A DNA stretch of 64,000 nt from Pigmentiphaga aceris (GTDB taxonomy: Bacteria > Pseudomonadota > Gammaproteobacteria > Burkholderiales > Burkholderiaceae_B): the NCBI RefSeq assembly GCF_008119665.1, contig NZ_CP043046.1:5828001-5892000 (forward strand), written 5' to 3'. The position numbers and the translations under genes are program-made. Below the pieces are notes generated by a model that was given only the letters and a program-made list of their open reading frames with translations, did not search any database and was not told where the DNA came from. Below are positions 18,604-30,844 of the stretch, piece by piece. Each line of letters opens with the position of its first letter. The first letter of the stretch is position 1.

Positions 18604-18936
18604 TTAAACCCCGACCTTGACCACAATGTGGCAGGTCTGTTTCTCGATCTTCACGCCGCGGCCCTTGGCCCGTGCATCGAAGCGCTTCAGCGACTCACCC
18701 TTGTCGACGTAGATGGTTTTCACCTTCAGTTCGTCGATGTCGGCACCGTCGTTGTGCTCAGCATTCGCGATGGCGCTTTCCAGTGCCTTCTTGATGATGC
18801 CGGCAGACTTCTTGGGCGTGAAAGTCAGAATGTTGATAGCGTGGGCAACCGGCTTGCCGCGGACGAGATCCGCAACCAGACGTGCCTTCTGGGCCGAGAC
18901 GCGAACGCCGCGGACAATCGATGTGGTATCAGCCAT
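18604..18936 (-). CDS. rplV: 50S ribosomal protein L22
   Basis: 110 residues with [18 protein letters not shown] and the beta-hairpin region [17 protein letters not shown] that lines the exit tunnel, a site of macrolide-resistance changes elsewhere; it looks wild type. Three bases follow rpsS. Confidence 0.98.
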   Translation of the reverse strand: MADTTSIVRGVRVSAQKARLVADLVRGKPVAHAINILTFTPKKSAGIIKKALESAIANAEHNDGADIDELKVKTIYVDKGESLKRFDARAKGRGVKIEKQTCHIVVKVGV

Positions 18937-18939
18937 TCC

Positions 18940-19215
18940 TTACCTCTTGGCCTTTTTGTCCGCAGCATGGCCCTTGAACGTACGGGTCATGGCGAACTCG
19001 CCGAGCTTGTGACCAACCATGTTCTCGTTGACGTACACGGGCACATGTTGGCGGCCGTTGTGAACCGCAATCGTCAGACCGATGAAATCGGGCAGGATCG
19101 TGGAACGGCGCGACCAGGTCTTGATCGGCTTCTTGTCTTTTCCGGCCGTTGCCGCCTCGACCTTCTTCAGAAGGTGCAGGTCGACGAACGGGCCTTTCTT
19201 GATAGAACGTGACAT
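18940..19215 (-). CDS. rpsS: 30S ribosomal protein S19
   Basis: 91 residues, [18 protein letters not shown] start and [16 protein letters not shown] motif. S19 lies in the 30S head beside S13. Confidence 0.99.
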   Translation of the reverse strand: MSRSIKKGPFVDLHLLKKVEAATAGKDKKPIKTWSRRSTILPDFIGLTIAVHNGRQHVPVYVNENMVGHKLGEFAMTRTFKGHAADKKAKR

Positions 19216-19224
19216 GGTCGCCCC

Positions 19225-20052
19225 TTACTTCTTCTTGCGTCGCGAGACGATCATATTGCTCGTCCGCTTGTTGCGACGGGTCTTGAAGCCCTTGGTCGGC
19301 GTGCCCCACGGGGACACGGGCTCACGAGCTTCACCGGTACGGCCTTCACCACCACCGTGCGGGTGATCAACCGGGTTCATGGCAACGCCACGAACGGTCG
19401 GACGAATACCGCGCCAACGAGTTGCACCGGCCTTGCCGATTTGGCGCAGACCATGCTCTTCGTTGCTGACTTCGCCGAGGGTGGCGCGGCACTCGATGTG
19501 CACGCGGCGCACTTCGCCGGAGCGCAGGCGGACTTGGGCGTAGGTGCCTTCACGGGCCAACAGCACGGCAGAGGTACCTGCCGAACGGACCATCTGTGCA
19601 CCCTTGCCGGGGGTCAGCTCGACGTTGTGGATGGTGCTACCGACCGGGATGTTGCGAATCGGAAGGGTATTACCAGCACGGATCGGCGCTTCGATACCGG
19701 ACAGCAGGGTTGCGCCCACTGCCAGACCACGCGGCGCAATGATGTACCGGCGTTCGCCATCGGCGTAAACGACCAGTGCAATGTGCGCGGTGCGGTTCGG
19801 ATCGTATTCAATGCGTTCAACCTTGGCCGGAATTCCGTCCTTGTTGCGCTTGAAATCGACGACGCGGTAATGATGCTTGTGGCCACCGCCGCGATGACGC
19901 GTCGTGATGTGACCATTGTTGTTGCGGCCAGCATTCTGGAATTGCTTTTCCAGCAGCGGCGCAAACGGTTCGCCCTTGTGCAGGTGGGGGTGAACCACCT
20001 TCACCATCCCGCGGCGACCCGGGGAGGTCGGCTTCAGCTTGACGATGGGCAT
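19225..20052 (-). CDS. rplB: 50S ribosomal protein L2
   Basis: 275 residues. The C-terminal [20 protein letters not shown] contains the conserved histidine close to the peptidyl-transferase centre. L2 is needed for subunit association and peptide-bond formation. Its ATG abuts the rplW stop. Confidence 0.99.
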   Translation of the reverse strand: MPIVKLKPTSPGRRGMVKVVHPHLHKGEPFAPLLEKQFQNAGRNNNGHITTRHRGGGHKHHYRVVDFKRNKDGIPAKVERIEYDPNRTAHIALVVYADGERRYIIAPRGLAVGATLLSGIEAPIRAGNTLPIRNIPVGSTIHNVELTPGKGAQMVRSAGTSAVLLAREGTYAQVRLRSGEVRRVHIECRATLGEVSNEEHGLRQIGKAGATRWRGIRPTVRGVAMNPVDHPHGGGEGRTGEAREPVSPWGTPTKGFKTRRNKRTSNMIVSRRKKK

Positions 20053-20352
20053 TTACTTGATCTCCTGCGCAAAGTCGATTTCCTGACCCGGCGCGAGCGA
20101 GACATATGCCTTGCGCTCGTTACGACGGCGGCCGTTGAAACGACCAAAGCGCTTAGCCTTGCCCTTGGTGTTCAAGACACGCACGGCCTCGACCTGCACT
20201 TTGAAGAGCAGTTCGACCGCGGCCTTGATTTCCGGCTTGGTAGCGTCTTGCAGGATACGGAAAGTCACTTGCTGGTTCTTGTCGGCGATGAACGTGCTCT
20301 TTTCAGAGACGATCGGCGCCAGCAGCACTTTCATCAGACGGTCATTGCTCAT
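20053..20352 (-). CDS. rplW: 50S ribosomal protein L23
   Basis: 99 residues. [19 protein letters not shown] is the family start; the long basic loop [19 protein letters not shown] follows. L23 at the tunnel exit recruits trigger factor. It overlaps rplD by four bases. Confidence 0.99.
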   Translation of the reverse strand: MSNDRLMKVLLAPIVSEKSTFIADKNQQVTFRILQDATKPEIKAAVELLFKVQVEAVRVLNTKGKAKRFGRFNGRRRNERKAYVSLAPGQEIDFAQEIK

Positions 20353-20969
20353 CCCAGCAACTCCTCGAACTGAGCGATCGCGTTCTTCGTGATCAACACA
20401 TTCTTGTAGTGGATCAGGGACAACGGATCAGCGTAACGGGTCTCGACCACTGCCACGTTCGGCAGGTTGCGAGTCGCCAGGTACAGGTTCTCGTCGACCG
20501 AGTCCGTGATGATCAGGACGGATTCCAGACCCATTGCCTTCAGCTTGTCAGCTGCGAGCTTGGTCTTCGGCTCGGCAAGGGTGAAACCATCAACGATCGA
20601 GATACGGTCTTCGCGAGCCAACTGCGAGAGGATCGAGCGGATACCCGCGCGATGCATCTTCTTGTTGACCTTCTGCGAGAAGTTTTCGTCGGGCGAGTTC
20701 GGGAAAGTACGACCACCACCACGCCACAGGGGCGACGACGACATACCGGCACGAGCGCGGCCCGTACCCTTCTGGCGCCACGGCTTCTTCGTGGTGTGCT
20801 TGACCTGCTCACGGTCTTTCTGCGCGCGATTGCCGCTACGTGCGTTGGCTTGATAAGCCACGACGATCTGGTGGATCAGCGCTTCGTTGTATTCGCGGCC
20901 GAACACGGTGTCCGGAGCGGTAACGGTTGCAGAGGACTGGCCCTGGTCATTCAGGAGCTTGAGTTCCAT
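20349..20969 (-). CDS. rplD: 50S ribosomal protein L4
   Basis: 206 residues with the tunnel-lining loop [19 protein letters not shown], unaltered at positions linked to macrolide resistance. In E. coli L4 also represses the S10 operon. Two bases separate it from rplC. Confidence 0.99.
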   Translation of the reverse strand: MELKLLNDQGQSSATVTAPDTVFGREYNEALIHQIVVAYQANARSGNRAQKDREQVKHTTKKPWRQKGTGRARAGMSSSPLWRGGGRTFPNSPDENFSQKVNKKMHRAGIRSILSQLAREDRISIVDGFTLAEPKTKLAADKLKAMGLESVLIITDSVDENLYLATRNLPNVAVVETRYADPLSLIHYKNVLITKNAIAQFEELLG

Positions 20970-20971
20970 CT

Positions 20972-21652
20972 TCAGGCTCCTTTGATGGCGGGACGTACGA
21001 TGATGTTCGCGCCAGCGTGGCCGGGGACTGCGCCCTTGACCAACAGCAGGCCGCGTTCAGCATCAACGCGAACCACATCGAGATTTTGCACGGTACGCTG
21101 CACGTCACCGAGGTGACCTGCCATGCGCTTACCGGGGAACACACGACCCGGATCTTGCGCCATACCGATCGAGCCGGGAACGCGGTGCGAACGGCTGTTA
21201 CCGTGCGAAGCGCGTTGCGACTTGAAGTGGTGACGCTTGATGGTACCGGCGAAGCCTTTACCGATCGTGGTGCCGGTCACGTCCACTTTCTGGCCAGCAG
21301 TGAACAGGCTCTCGACGGCGATAACGGCACCGGGAGCAAATTCTGCGGCTTTCGAGGGGGCGAGACGGAATTCTTTGAGCAGGCTACCCGCTTCAACACC
21401 CGCTTTCGCGAAGTGTCCGGTTTGGGGAGCTGCAACACGCGAGGCACGACGAGTGCCATACGTGACCTGAACGGCTGCATAGCCGTCAGATTCGGGGGCC
21501 TTGACCTGGGTCACACGGTTGTTCGACACGTCCAGCACGGTCACGGGAATGCTTTCGCCTTCTTCCGTGAAAATGCGGGTCATGCCAACCTTGCGACCCA
21601 CCAGGCCCAGCCGGAATGCGGCAGGCGTGGTGGCCGACGATTGGGTCGACAT
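20972..21652 (-). CDS. rplC: 50S ribosomal protein L3
   Basis: 226 residues. The ATG at 21652 is chosen because GGAG lies eight bases upstream; a second ATG four codons earlier has no such site. Motifs [18 protein letters not shown] and the central loop [14 protein letters not shown] are those of L3, including the glutamine-to-methionine position ([10 protein letters not shown]) near the peptidyl-transferase centre, where many proteobacteria have a methylated Gln. L3 starts large-subunit assembly with L24. Confidence 0.95.
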   Translation of the reverse strand: MSTQSSATTPAAFRLGLVGRKVGMTRIFTEEGESIPVTVLDVSNNRVTQVKAPESDGYAAVQVTYGTRRASRVAAPQTGHFAKAGVEAGSLLKEFRLAPSKAAEFAPGAVIAVESLFTAGQKVDVTGTTIGKGFAGTIKRHHFKSQRASHGNSRSHRVPGSIGMAQDPGRVFPGKRMAGHLGDVQRTVQNLDVVRVDAERGLLLVKGAVPGHAGANIIVRPAIKGA

Positions 21653-21824
21653 CGTTTTCTCCATTCCCGACTACGATTGGCCGGGGCTAATTTAAGTTAC
21701 TGCGGGCTACTTGCCAGGCTCGCCGCGAGACACGCGGGTAGTCACTGGGCGGTCAGCACCGGAATTGAACACTGCCCCCACAGCAAAACGCAGCGGCGGG
21801 CAATATCCAACAGCTCCAGCACCG

Positions 21825-21850
21825 AAGGGAATCCTTCTCGGGATTCCCTT
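21825..21850. other. Perfect hairpin between rpsJ and rplC
   Basis: AAGGGAATCC / GGATTCCCTT, 10 bp with a six-base loop, in the 288-base gap inside the S10 gene set. Possible site of RNA processing or attenuation. Confidence 0.45.
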
Positions 21851-21890
21851 GCAGCCGATCAACTTGCCGGTAAAGGCTGGCAAGCCAAAG

Positions 21891-21920
21891 AGTATAGCCC
21901 CCATGCTGCTTAAATAACAA
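21891..21920 (-). promoter_or_regulatory. Candidate promoter for rplC and following genes
   Basis: On the minus strand TTGTTA (21920-21915), an 18-base spacer and TATACT (21896-21891) make a fair sigma-70 promoter in the rpsJ-rplC gap. It overlaps the hairpin 21896-21935, so the stem could form only in transcripts coming from rpsJ. Confidence 0.4.
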
Positions 21921-21935
21921 GCAGCAATGGGGGCT
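21896..21935 (-). terminator. Possible attenuator after rpsJ
   Basis: A long stem, AGCCCCCAT and GCTGCTT pairing with AAGCAGC and ATGGGGGCT (one mismatch or bulge), seven-base loop, begins six bases past the rpsJ stop. On the minus strand ATACTCTTTGG follows, a weak U-tract. Partial termination is plausible. Confidence 0.5.
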
Positions 21936-21940
21936 ACGTC

Positions 21941-22252
21941 TTAATTCAGCGCGATTTCCACATCCACACCAGCCGGCAGATCGAGGCGCATCAGTGCGTC
22001 AACGGTCTTGTCGGTCGGATCCACGATGTCCATCAGGCGCTGATGGGTGCGGATCTCGAACTGGTCGCGCGACGTCTTGTTGACGTGCGGCGAACGCAGG
22101 ATGTCGTAGCGACGGATACGGGTGGGCAGCGGCACGGGACCACGGACCACAGCACCAGTGCGCTTGGCGGTTTCGACGATTTCGGCTGCCGATTGATCGA
22201 TCAGCTTGTAGTCGAAAGCCTTCAGACGGATGCGGATTTTTTGCTTTTTCAT
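21941..22252 (-). CDS. rpsJ: 30S ribosomal protein S10 (NusE)
   Basis: 103 residues; [17 protein letters not shown] start and [17 protein letters not shown]. Besides its place in the 30S head, S10 joins NusB in antitermination complexes and links to NusG, which is encoded at 30106. It lies 70 bases after tuf and is separated from rplC by an unusually long gap. Confidence 0.99.
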   Translation of the reverse strand: MKKQKIRIRLKAFDYKLIDQSAAEIVETAKRTGAVVRGPVPLPTRIRRYDILRSPHVNKTSRDQFEIRTHQRLMDIVDPTDKTVDALMRLDLPAGVDVEIALN

Positions 22253-22284
22253 GAAAGCGATTCCAAAGAACGAGTAAAGAACGA

Positions 22285-22307
22285 GCGTCGGGGATCATCC
22301 CCGACGC
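22285..22307 (-). terminator. Hairpin between rpsJ start and tuf copy 1 stop region
   Basis: Perfect 10-bp stem GCGTCGGGGA / TCCCCGACGC with a three-base loop, located between tuf (upstream in the transcript) and rpsJ. TCGTTCTTTACTC follows on the minus strand. Partial terminator or attenuator between the str and S10 sets. Confidence 0.5.
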
Positions 22308-22322
22308 AAAGCAGCCTGAAAA

Positions 22323-23513
22323 TTAGGCCAGGATCTTGGCAACGACGCCGGCGCCGACGGTACGACCGCCTTCACGGATGGCGAAGCGCAGACCTTCTTC
22401 CATGGCGATGGGGTTGATCAGCTTGACGGTGATCGACACGTTGTCGCCGGGCAGAACCATTTCCTTGCCTTCGGGCAGGGTGATCGAACCGGTCACGTCC
22501 GTGGTACGGAAGTAGAACTGGGGACGATAGCCTTGGAAGAACGGGGTGTGACGGCCGCCCTCGTCCTTCGACAAGATGTACACCTCGGCGGTGAAGTCGG
22601 TGTGCGGCTTGATCGAACCGGGCTTCGACAGCACTTGGCCGCGTTCGACGTCTTCGCGCTTGGTGCCGCGCAGCAAGATGCCGACGTTGTCGCCTGCTTG
22701 ACCTTGGTCGAGCAGCTTGCGGAACATTTCGACGCCGGTGCAAGTGGTCTTGACGGTGTCTTTGATACCGACGATTTCGATTTCTTCGCCGACCTTGACG
22801 ATACCGCGCTCGATACGGCCGGTCACGACGGTGCCGCGGCCAGAGATCGAGAACACGTCTTCGACGGGCATCAGGAAGGTGCCGTCAACTGCGCGCTCGG
22901 GCAGGGGGATGTACGAGTCCAGGGCGTCGGCCAGGCGGAAGATGGCGGGTTCGCCGTTTTCCGATTGGTCGCCTTCCAGGGCCAGACGTGCCGAGCCGGT
23001 GATGATCGGGGTGTCGTCGCCGGGGAAGTCGTACTTCGACAGAAGTTCGCGAACTTCCATTTCGACGAGTTCCAGCAGTTCAGCGTCGTCCACCAGGTCA
23101 GCCTTGTTCAGGAAGACGATGATGTACGGCACGCCGACCTGGCGGGACAGCAGGATGTGTTCACGGGTTTGGGGCATCGGGCCGTCAGCGGCCGAGCAAA
23201 CCAGGATAGCGCCGTCCATTTGAGCGGCACCGGTGATCATGTTCTTCACATAGTCAGCGTGGCCCGGGCAATCAACGTGAGCGTAGTGGCGGGTAGCCGT
23301 TTCGTACTCGACGTGGGCGGTGTTGATCGTGATGCCGCGTGCCTTTTCTTCGGGCGCTGCGTCGATCTGGTCGTAGCCCTTGGCTTCGCCGCCGAACTTG
23401 CGCGACAGAACCGTGGTGATTGCTGCGGTCAGCGTGGTCTTGCCGTGGTCAACGTGACCGATGGTACCGACGTTGACGTGCGGCTTGGTACGTTCGAATT
23501 TGCTTTTTGCCAT
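22323..23513 (-). CDS. tuf: Elongation factor Tu, copy 1
   Basis: 396-residue GTPase that delivers aminoacyl-tRNA to the ribosome. G1 GHVDHGKTT, switch-region motif [14 protein letters not shown]3 DCPGH and G4 NKADLVDD are all present, followed by the two beta-barrel domains. The protein is identical, residue for residue, to copy 2 at 28204-29394, and the DNA differs only at scattered synonymous positions, as expected from gene conversion. It follows fusA in the normal str order. Confidence 0.99.
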   Translation of the reverse strand: MAKSKFERTKPHVNVGTIGHVDHGKTTLTAAITTVLSRKFGGEAKGYDQIDAAPEEKARGITINTAHVEYETATRHYAHVDCPGHADYVKNMITGAAQMDGAILVCSAADGPMPQTREHILLSRQVGVPYIIVFLNKADLVDDAELLELVEMEVRELLSKYDFPGDDTPIITGSARLALEGDQSENGEPAIFRLADALDSYIPLPERAVDGTFLMPVEDVFSISGRGTVVTGRIERGIVKVGEEIEIVGIKDTVKTTCTGVEMFRKLLDQGQAGDNVGILLRGTKREDVERGQVLSKPGSIKPHTDFTAEVYILSKDEGGRHTPFFQGYRPQFYFRTTDVTGSITLPEGKEMVLPGDNVSITVKLINPIAMEEGLRFAIREGGRTVGAGVVAKILA

Positions 23514-23581
23514 GATTTATCTCTATTCCTGTCTATTTCTGGTTTACCGGGAGAACGACCAGCGCCCTCCCGAACGCCGTA

Positions 23582-25684
<2,103 letters not shown>

Positions 25685-25769
25685 GATCGGTTCCTTCGTG
25701 ACTTGATGCTATTGGTTCGCCGCACACAGGCGGCGAACCGAGGGAATGCAAACGCGCAAACGCGCTGGC

Positions 25770-26240
25770 TTACCAGCGGAAGTGGCTGAATGCCTTGTTG
25801 GCTTCGGCCATCTTGTGGGTGTCGTCACGCTTCTTGACGGCACCACCGCGGTTTTCGGCCGCGTCGAGCAATTCACCTGCCAAACGCAGGTCCATCGACT
25901 TCTCACCGCGCTTCTTTGCGGCTTCACGCAACCAACGCATGGCCAGTGCCACGCGACGGACCGGGCGGACTTCAACCGGGACCTGGTAGTTGGCACCACC
26001 AACGCGGCGGCTCTTCACTTCGACGATCGGCTTCACATTGCCCATCGCTTGCTGGAACACTTCAATAGCGTCCTTGCCGGTCTTGGTCGAGATTTGCTCG
26101 AGCGCGCCGTAAACGATCCGCTCAGCGACGGCCTTCTTGCCGGCGAGCATGATCACGTTCATGAATTTGGCGAGATCGACGCTACCGAACTTGGGATCCG
26201 GCAGGATTTCGCGCTTGGGTACTTCGCGACGACGGGGCAT
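25770..26240 (-). CDS. rpsG: 30S ribosomal protein S7
   Basis: 156 residues, [20 protein letters not shown] start, ending FSHFRW. S7 nucleates assembly of the 30S head and, in E. coli, regulates the str operon. A 283-base gap separates it from rpsL, larger than the usual 100 or so; no gene was found there. Confidence 0.99.
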   Translation of the reverse strand: MPRRREVPKREILPDPKFGSVDLAKFMNVIMLAGKKAVAERIVYGALEQISTKTGKDAIEVFQQAMGNVKPIVEVKSRRVGGANYQVPVEVRPVRRVALAMRWLREAAKKRGEKSMDLRLAGELLDAAENRGGAVKKRDDTHKMAEANKAFSHFRW

Positions 26241-26523
26241 TTCAACACTTCCTTGTGTCAGTTCAGTTGAACCATGTGGGTTCGCTACAACGAATCATTG
26301 TGACTCGGGCGATCACCACACAGCCGCGGCGGCACCAACCGGTCTTGGCCGGGAGCCGCCCCTTACTCGTTGTCGCCAGAAATCTGGCAACCACGGGACC
26401 ATTTCGCGCGCACGGGGCTTGGGCCACAGGGGCGCGTAACGTTGGGCATAACAGTAGAGCGATATTGCTTGCGGGCTGATCGATGAAGACCGTGCCCAGT
26501 GCCGGCGAACCGGCTGGCCAGAA

Positions 26524-26901
26524 TTACTTGGCCTTCGGACGCTTCGCGCCGTACTTCGAACGCGACTGGCGACGATCCTTCACGCCTTGCAGATCGAGCG
26601 ATCCGCGGACGATGTGGTAACGCACACCCGGCAAATCCTTCACACGGCCGCCGCGAACCAGAACCACCGAGTGTTCCTGGAGGTTGTGGCCTTCGCCGCC
26701 GATGTAGGAGATGACTTCGAAGCCGTTGGTCAGGCGAACCTTTGCAACTTTCCGCAGTGCGGAGTTCGGCTTCTTCGGGGTCGTGGTGTAAACACGGGTG
26801 CACACGCCGCGACGCTGCGGGCAGCTTTCGAGCGCGGGGCTCTTGCTCTTGGCATGGCTGGATTCGCGCGGCTTGCGCACGAGCTGGCTGATAGTAGGCA
26901 T
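26524..26901 (-). CDS. rpsL: 30S ribosomal protein S12
   Basis: 125 residues from [13 protein letters not shown]. The ATG at 26901 is chosen by homology and by GGAAGAGGTC before it; a longer frame upstream is not conserved. K43 and K88, the sites of classic streptomycin-resistance changes, are both lysine, so the protein should be drug-sensitive. S12 acts in decoding at the A site. It opens the str operon, with an unusually long leader of about 590 bases if the promoter at 27502-27530 is used. Confidence 0.98.
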   Translation of the reverse strand: MPTISQLVRKPRESSHAKSKSPALESCPQRRGVCTRVYTTTPKKPNSALRKVAKVRLTNGFEVISYIGGEGHNLQEHSVVLVRGGRVKDLPGVRYHIVRGSLDLQGVKDRRQSRSKYGAKRPKAK

Positions 26902-27057
26902 GACCTCTTCCGTAACCTTGCGGTCGGTGGGTTTCGGTGGTGGCCGAGCGGTAGTCCGGCTCCGTACACGAAGCCGCCACCCCCGATAAGGGTCACGCCT
27001 GCTTGCACGGGCCGCACGATCGCGCGGCATGTAGAACGCACCCTGCGCCAGCCAAGC

Positions 27058-27075
27058 CTGAATTCGAGAATTCAG
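27058..27075. repeat. 8-bp perfect dyad in the rpsL leader
   Basis: CTGAATTC, two bases, GAATTCAG. It could be an operator-like site or a small RNA hairpin; there is no U-tract. Confidence 0.35.
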
Positions 27076-27501
27076 CGTGACGCCGCATGGTGCATAAAAA
27101 ACAACTTAAGGAAGACGAGAACGTTCAGGACAAGTGCGAAAGACAGGTCGCGCGAGGAAAAAAGCGATGCAGGAACACACACTGCAAAGAACTTTTTCAG
27201 TCACACGACACGCAAGGCACATGAATGCGCGTGCCTTTGTCCGATGACCACCCTGGGCACATGACAACAAGCCATGGCAAAGGGCTTTCCGGGTATGCAC
27301 TACGCCCCGCTAGAGGAGAACAGAGTTTTCACCCTGTGCAGCACCTATATATAGGCACCCGTAGAAGAGAGCTTTTCAGCTCAGCGGCAAGAGCTTGTAA
27401 GCCATAAAAGCCTGTAAACCCCTACCCTTTTCAGCCCCGGCGGGCCATCTTCAAATCAAAGAACGCGCGGCCCGAGCGAGCCAACTCCAGAAGAGCCTTA
27501 G

Positions 27502-27530
27502 ATATTAGCTTGCACAAATCTGCGCGTCAA
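27502..27530 (-). promoter_or_regulatory. Promoter of the str operon
   Basis: TTGACG (27530-27525), spacer of 17 bases, TAATAT (27507-27502) on the minus strand: five of six and four to five of six consensus bases with ideal spacing. It points toward rpsL, about 600 bases away, with no gene between. Confidence 0.65.
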
Positions 27531-27693
27531 ACCCCACAAGCTCGATTTTTGTTGTAGTATTCGGCCTCGCCTCAAACGACTGACTGCGGCGCGAGCCGAC
27601 TGGAACTCCCCAAACAAGGGAACGGAACAGAAGTTTGATGGGATAGGCGGTTGACTCGCTTATCCGAGAGCCTCATAATGCGAGGCTCCCTGC

Positions 27694-27780
27694 GGAGGGG
27701 TGCCCGAGTGGTTAAAGGGGGCAGACTGTAAATCTGTTGGCCTTGCGCCTACATTGGTTCGAATCCAATCTCCTCCACCA
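27694..27780 (+). tRNA. tRNA-Tyr (GTA)
   Basis: 87 bases with CCA encoded. The long variable arm marks a class II tRNA and the anticodon is GTA. Acceptor arm GGAGGGG pairs with CTCCTCC. First gene of the tRNA-tuf operon. Confidence 0.95.
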
Positions 27781-27919
27781 GTTTTATAAGGCGTTGATCT
27801 GTTTTAAGCCGCATTACGGTGCAGCAAAAAATAATCGGCGTCGCGAGGTGAAGTCAGCACGAAAGTCAGGCAGAATGCGGCCTCGCTGGAAATGTTGGCG
27901 GATCTGAGTTGTTGGCAGG

Positions 27920-27993
27920 GCGGGTGTAGCTCAATGGTAGAGCTGAAGCCTTCCAAGCTTATGACGAGGGTTCGATTCCCTTCACCCGCTCCA
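27920..27993 (+). tRNA. tRNA-Gly (TCC)
   Basis: 74 bases including CCA; anticodon loop CTTCCAA reads TCC. Acceptor GCGGGTG pairs with CACCCGC. Located 139 bases after tRNA-Tyr. Confidence 0.95.
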
Positions 27994-28078
27994 GTAAGTA
28001 GTACGACAAGTACTAGCAAGATCGATTGCAATACAGATTGGCTAGCCTCTCGGCAGCGAGTCTGAAGCATCAAGGTTT

Positions 28079-28153
<75 letters not shown>

Positions 28154-28203
28154 TTCTTCCAAAGTTCCAGTAGTTCAAGCAGGCATCCAGTCGGGAGTCA
28201 GCC

Positions 28204-29394
28204 ATGGCAAAAAGCAAATTCGAACGTACCAAGCCGCACGTCAACGTCGGTACCATCGGTCACGTTGACCACGGCAAGACCACGCTGACCGCAGCAATCA
28301 CCACGGTTCTGTCGCGCAAGTTCGGCGGCGAAGCCAAGGGCTACGACCAGATCGACGCAGCGCCCGAAGAAAAGGCACGCGGCATCACGATCAACACCGC
28401 CCACGTCGAGTACGAAACGGCTACCCGCCACTACGCTCACGTTGATTGCCCGGGCCACGCTGACTATGTGAAGAACATGATCACCGGCGCCGCTCAAATG
28501 GACGGCGCTATCCTGGTTTGCTCGGCCGCTGACGGCCCGATGCCCCAAACCCGTGAACACATCTTGCTGTCGCGCCAAGTCGGCGTGCCGTACATCATCG
28601 TCTTCCTGAACAAGGCTGACCTGGTGGACGACGCTGAACTGCTGGAACTCGTCGAAATGGAAGTTCGCGAACTTCTGTCGAAGTACGACTTCCCCGGCGA
28701 CGACACCCCGATCATCACCGGCTCGGCTCGTCTGGCCCTGGAAGGCGACCAATCGGAAAACGGCGAACCCGCCATCTTCCGCCTGGCCGACGCCCTGGAC
28801 TCGTACATCCCCCTGCCCGAGCGCGCAGTTGACGGCACCTTCCTGATGCCCGTCGAAGACGTGTTCTCGATCTCTGGCCGCGGCACCGTCGTGACCGGCC
28901 GTATCGAGCGCGGTATCGTCAAGGTCGGCGAAGAAATCGAAATCGTCGGTATCAAAGACACCGTCAAGACCACTTGCACCGGCGTCGAAATGTTCCGCAA
29001 GCTGCTCGACCAAGGTCAAGCAGGCGACAACGTCGGCATCTTGCTGCGCGGCACCAAGCGCGAAGACGTCGAACGCGGCCAAGTGCTGTCGAAGCCCGGT
29101 TCGATCAAGCCGCACACCGACTTCACCGCCGAGGTGTACATCTTGTCGAAGGACGAGGGCGGCCGTCACACCCCGTTCTTCCAAGGCTATCGTCCCCAGT
29201 TCTACTTCCGTACCACGGACGTGACCGGTTCGATCACCCTGCCCGAAGGCAAGGAAATGGTTCTGCCCGGCGACAACGTGTCGATCACCGTCAAGCTGAT
29301 CAACCCCATCGCCATGGAAGAAGGTCTGCGCTTCGCCATCCGTGAAGGCGGTCGTACCGTCGGCGCCGGCGTCGTCGCCAAGATCCTGGCCTAA
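28204..29394 (+). CDS. tuf: Elongation factor Tu, copy 2
   Basis: 396 residues, identical in sequence to copy 1 on the other strand. Synonymous base differences are visible around 28565-28590 and at 28728, whereas the 3' half looks the same. It corresponds to tufB of other proteobacteria by its place between tRNA-Thr and tRNA-Trp. GGGAG precedes the ATG. An intrinsic terminator follows, so tuf transcription is partly separated from secE-nusG. Confidence 0.99.
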   Translation: MAKSKFERTKPHVNVGTIGHVDHGKTTLTAAITTVLSRKFGGEAKGYDQIDAAPEEKARGITINTAHVEYETATRHYAHVDCPGHADYVKNMITGAAQMDGAILVCSAADGPMPQTREHILLSRQVGVPYIIVFLNKADLVDDAELLELVEMEVRELLSKYDFPGDDTPIITGSARLALEGDQSENGEPAIFRLADALDSYIPLPERAVDGTFLMPVEDVFSISGRGTVVTGRIERGIVKVGEEIEIVGIKDTVKTTCTGVEMFRKLLDQGQAGDNVGILLRGTKREDVERGQVLSKPGSIKPHTDFTAEVYILSKDEGGRHTPFFQGYRPQFYFRTTDVTGSITLPEGKEMVLPGDNVSITVKLINPIAMEEGLRFAIREGGRTVGAGVVAKILA

Positions 29395-29413
29395 GCAAGA
29401 CTGTTGTTTCTAC

Positions 29414-29447
29414 ATTCCGGGAAAGCCAATTTTCCCGGAATTTGTTT
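29414..29447 (+). terminator. Intrinsic terminator after tuf copy 2
   Basis: Stem ATTCCGGGAAA / TTTCCCGGAAT, followed by TTGTTTG. Twenty bases after the tuf stop. Confidence 0.8.
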
Positions 29448-29538
29448 GTCTCACACGAGGCAGACTTAAAGTGCACGTGACGGCGTAGCAATACGCTGTT
29501 AGAATTATGGGTTCGGAACGTATCGAAGCCATAGCAGT

Positions 29539-29614
29539 AGGGGCATAGCTCAATTGGCAGAGCGTCGGTCTCCAAAACCGAAGGTTGTAGGTTCGATTCC
29601 TACTGCCCCTGCCA
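29539..29614 (+). tRNA. tRNA-Trp (CCA)
   Basis: 76 bases; anticodon loop CTCCAAA reads CCA. Acceptor AGGGGCA pairs with TGCCCCT, GCCA end. It precedes secE; a GC-rich hairpin CGCGGGG/CCCCGCG at 29631-29647 lies just after it and may guide processing. Confidence 0.97.
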
Positions 29615-29722
29615 AAATTTTCCCGGTGCTCGCGGGGCTACCCCGCGGGTAACCCGCTGCGGGTCCGGGGCACTATCTCAGTCACCGCCGCTTGCCGATT
29701 CAGGCGCGGCCCGGACGAATTG

Positions 29723-30103
29723 ATGTCGAATCCAAACGTCGAAACCGTTACAAGCGCCTCCGACCGCGTCAAGGTCGGTTTGGCGCTGGCGTGCGTAGTT
29801 GCTGGTATTGCCGGCTATTATGCGCTGCCGACCAGCCCGACGATCGCTCGCGTCGGCGTGATTTTCCTTGGGCTGGCATTGGCTATTGCCATCGCCATGT
29901 TCAGCGAACCCGGCCGACGTTTCATCTCGTTTGGTCGCGATGCCTATTCGGAAACGCGCAAGGTGGTCTGGCCCACCCGCAAGGAAACTGTCACCACTAC
30001 CGCTGCAGTGTTCGCATTCGCGGTAATCATGGCCCTCTTCCTGTGGATTACCGATAAATCGATCGAGTGGGTGCTGTACGACCTGATACTCGGCTGGAAA
30101 TAA
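29723..30103 (+). CDS. secE: Preprotein translocase subunit SecE
   Basis: 126 residues with three membrane segments (about 20-37, 44-62 and 95-115) and the amphipathic motif [17 protein letters not shown] that clamps SecY. The three-helix form is that of E. coli; many bacteria have one helix only. The ATG at 29723 is preferred to a TTG one codon earlier. nusG follows after two bases. Confidence 0.97.
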   Translation: MSNPNVETVTSASDRVKVGLALACVVAGIAGYYALPTSPTIARVGVIFLGLALAIAIAMFSEPGRRFISFGRDAYSETRKVVWPTRKETVTTTAAVFAFAVIMALFLWITDKSIEWVLYDLILGWK

Positions 30104-30105
30104 GC

Positions 30106-30639
30106 ATGAGCAAGCGTTGGTACGTCGTCCATGTCTACTCGGGCATGGAAAAGAGCGTGCAGAAGGCGCTCACCGAGCGCCTCGAGCGGGCCGAGCTGCA
30201 AAATTCCTTCGGTCGCATCCTGGTGCCGACCGAGGAAGTCGTCGAAGTCAAGGGTGGCCAGAAGTCGATCACCGAGCGCCGGTTCTTCCCGGGCTACGTG
30301 CTGGTCGAGATGGACCTGACGGACGAGACCTGGCATTTGGTGAAGAGCACCAACAAGGTCACGGGCTTCATCGGTGGATCGGGTAACCGCCCCACCCCGA
30401 TTTCCGAAAAGGAAGTCGAGAAGATCCTGTCGCAGATGGAAGAAGGCGTGGAAAAGCCGCGTCCGAAGATCCTGTTCGAAGTGGGCGAAATGGTCCGCGT
30501 CAAGGAAGGTCCGTTCACCGACTTCAACGGCAACGTGGAAGACGTGAACTACGAGAAGAGCAAGCTGCGCGTCTCGGTCACCATCTTCGGTCGCTCCACC
30601 CCGGTCGAGCTCGACTTCAGTCAGGTCGAAAAGTCCTGA
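30106..30639 (+). CDS. nusG: Transcription termination/antitermination factor NusG
   Basis: 177 residues, [19 protein letters not shown] start; NGN domain, then KOW domain ([21 protein letters not shown]). NusG binds RNA polymerase and links it to Rho or, through S10, to the ribosome. The start is the ATG at 30106; an upstream in-frame codon lies inside secE. Confidence 0.98.
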   Translation: MSKRWYVVHVYSGMEKSVQKALTERLERAELQNSFGRILVPTEEVVEVKGGQKSITERRFFPGYVLVEMDLTDETWHLVKSTNKVTGFIGGSGNRPTPISEKEVEKILSQMEEGVEKPRPKILFEVGEMVRVKEGPFTDFNGNVEDVNYEKSKLRVSVTIFGRSTPVELDFSQVEKS

Positions 30640-30844
30640 TCTCCAGGACGCTGTCCTGAGTCGGGCAACACGCCCGACAGCTTTCCAAAAGAATATTTGC
30701 CGGATGACGCGCTGTAGCCAGCCTCATCCGGTGGTCCGTGATGGAAACGTCACTGGCCAAAGCAGGGGTTCTGCCCCATCCGGCTGCAAACACTGGGGAG
30801 CACCTGCAAGTGCAGTGTGCGTCAATACCCGTTAGGAGCTAAAC
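30640..30844 (+). promoter_or_regulatory. rplK leader region
   Basis: 205 bases between nusG and rplK. Two stems are visible: TCGGGC/GCCCGA (30661-30677) and CCGGATGA/TCATCCGG (30700-30731). In other bacteria L1 represses rplKA by binding this leader; a matching L1 site is expected here but was not identified with certainty. Confidence 0.45.

Larger units (their letters stand above)
26902..27693. promoter_or_regulatory. 792-base control region between divergent str and tRNA-tuf-rpo operons
   Basis: No protein gene was recognised. The left part should be the rpsL leader. It contains the dyad CTGAATTC/GAATTCAG (27058-27075), a self-complementary CCTATATATAGG (27344-27355) and GAGCT/AGCTC (27368-27381). 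A strong minus-strand promoter is at 27502-27530. For the plus strand a TAGTAT (27555-27560) followed by a GC-rich discriminator resembles a stable-RNA promoter, but no good -35 was seen. Confidence 0.5.

Noticed and set aside
26363..26980. Minus-strand frame overlapping rpsL
   Set aside because: It is out of frame with conserved S12 and has random, Arg/Pro/Ser-rich sequence.
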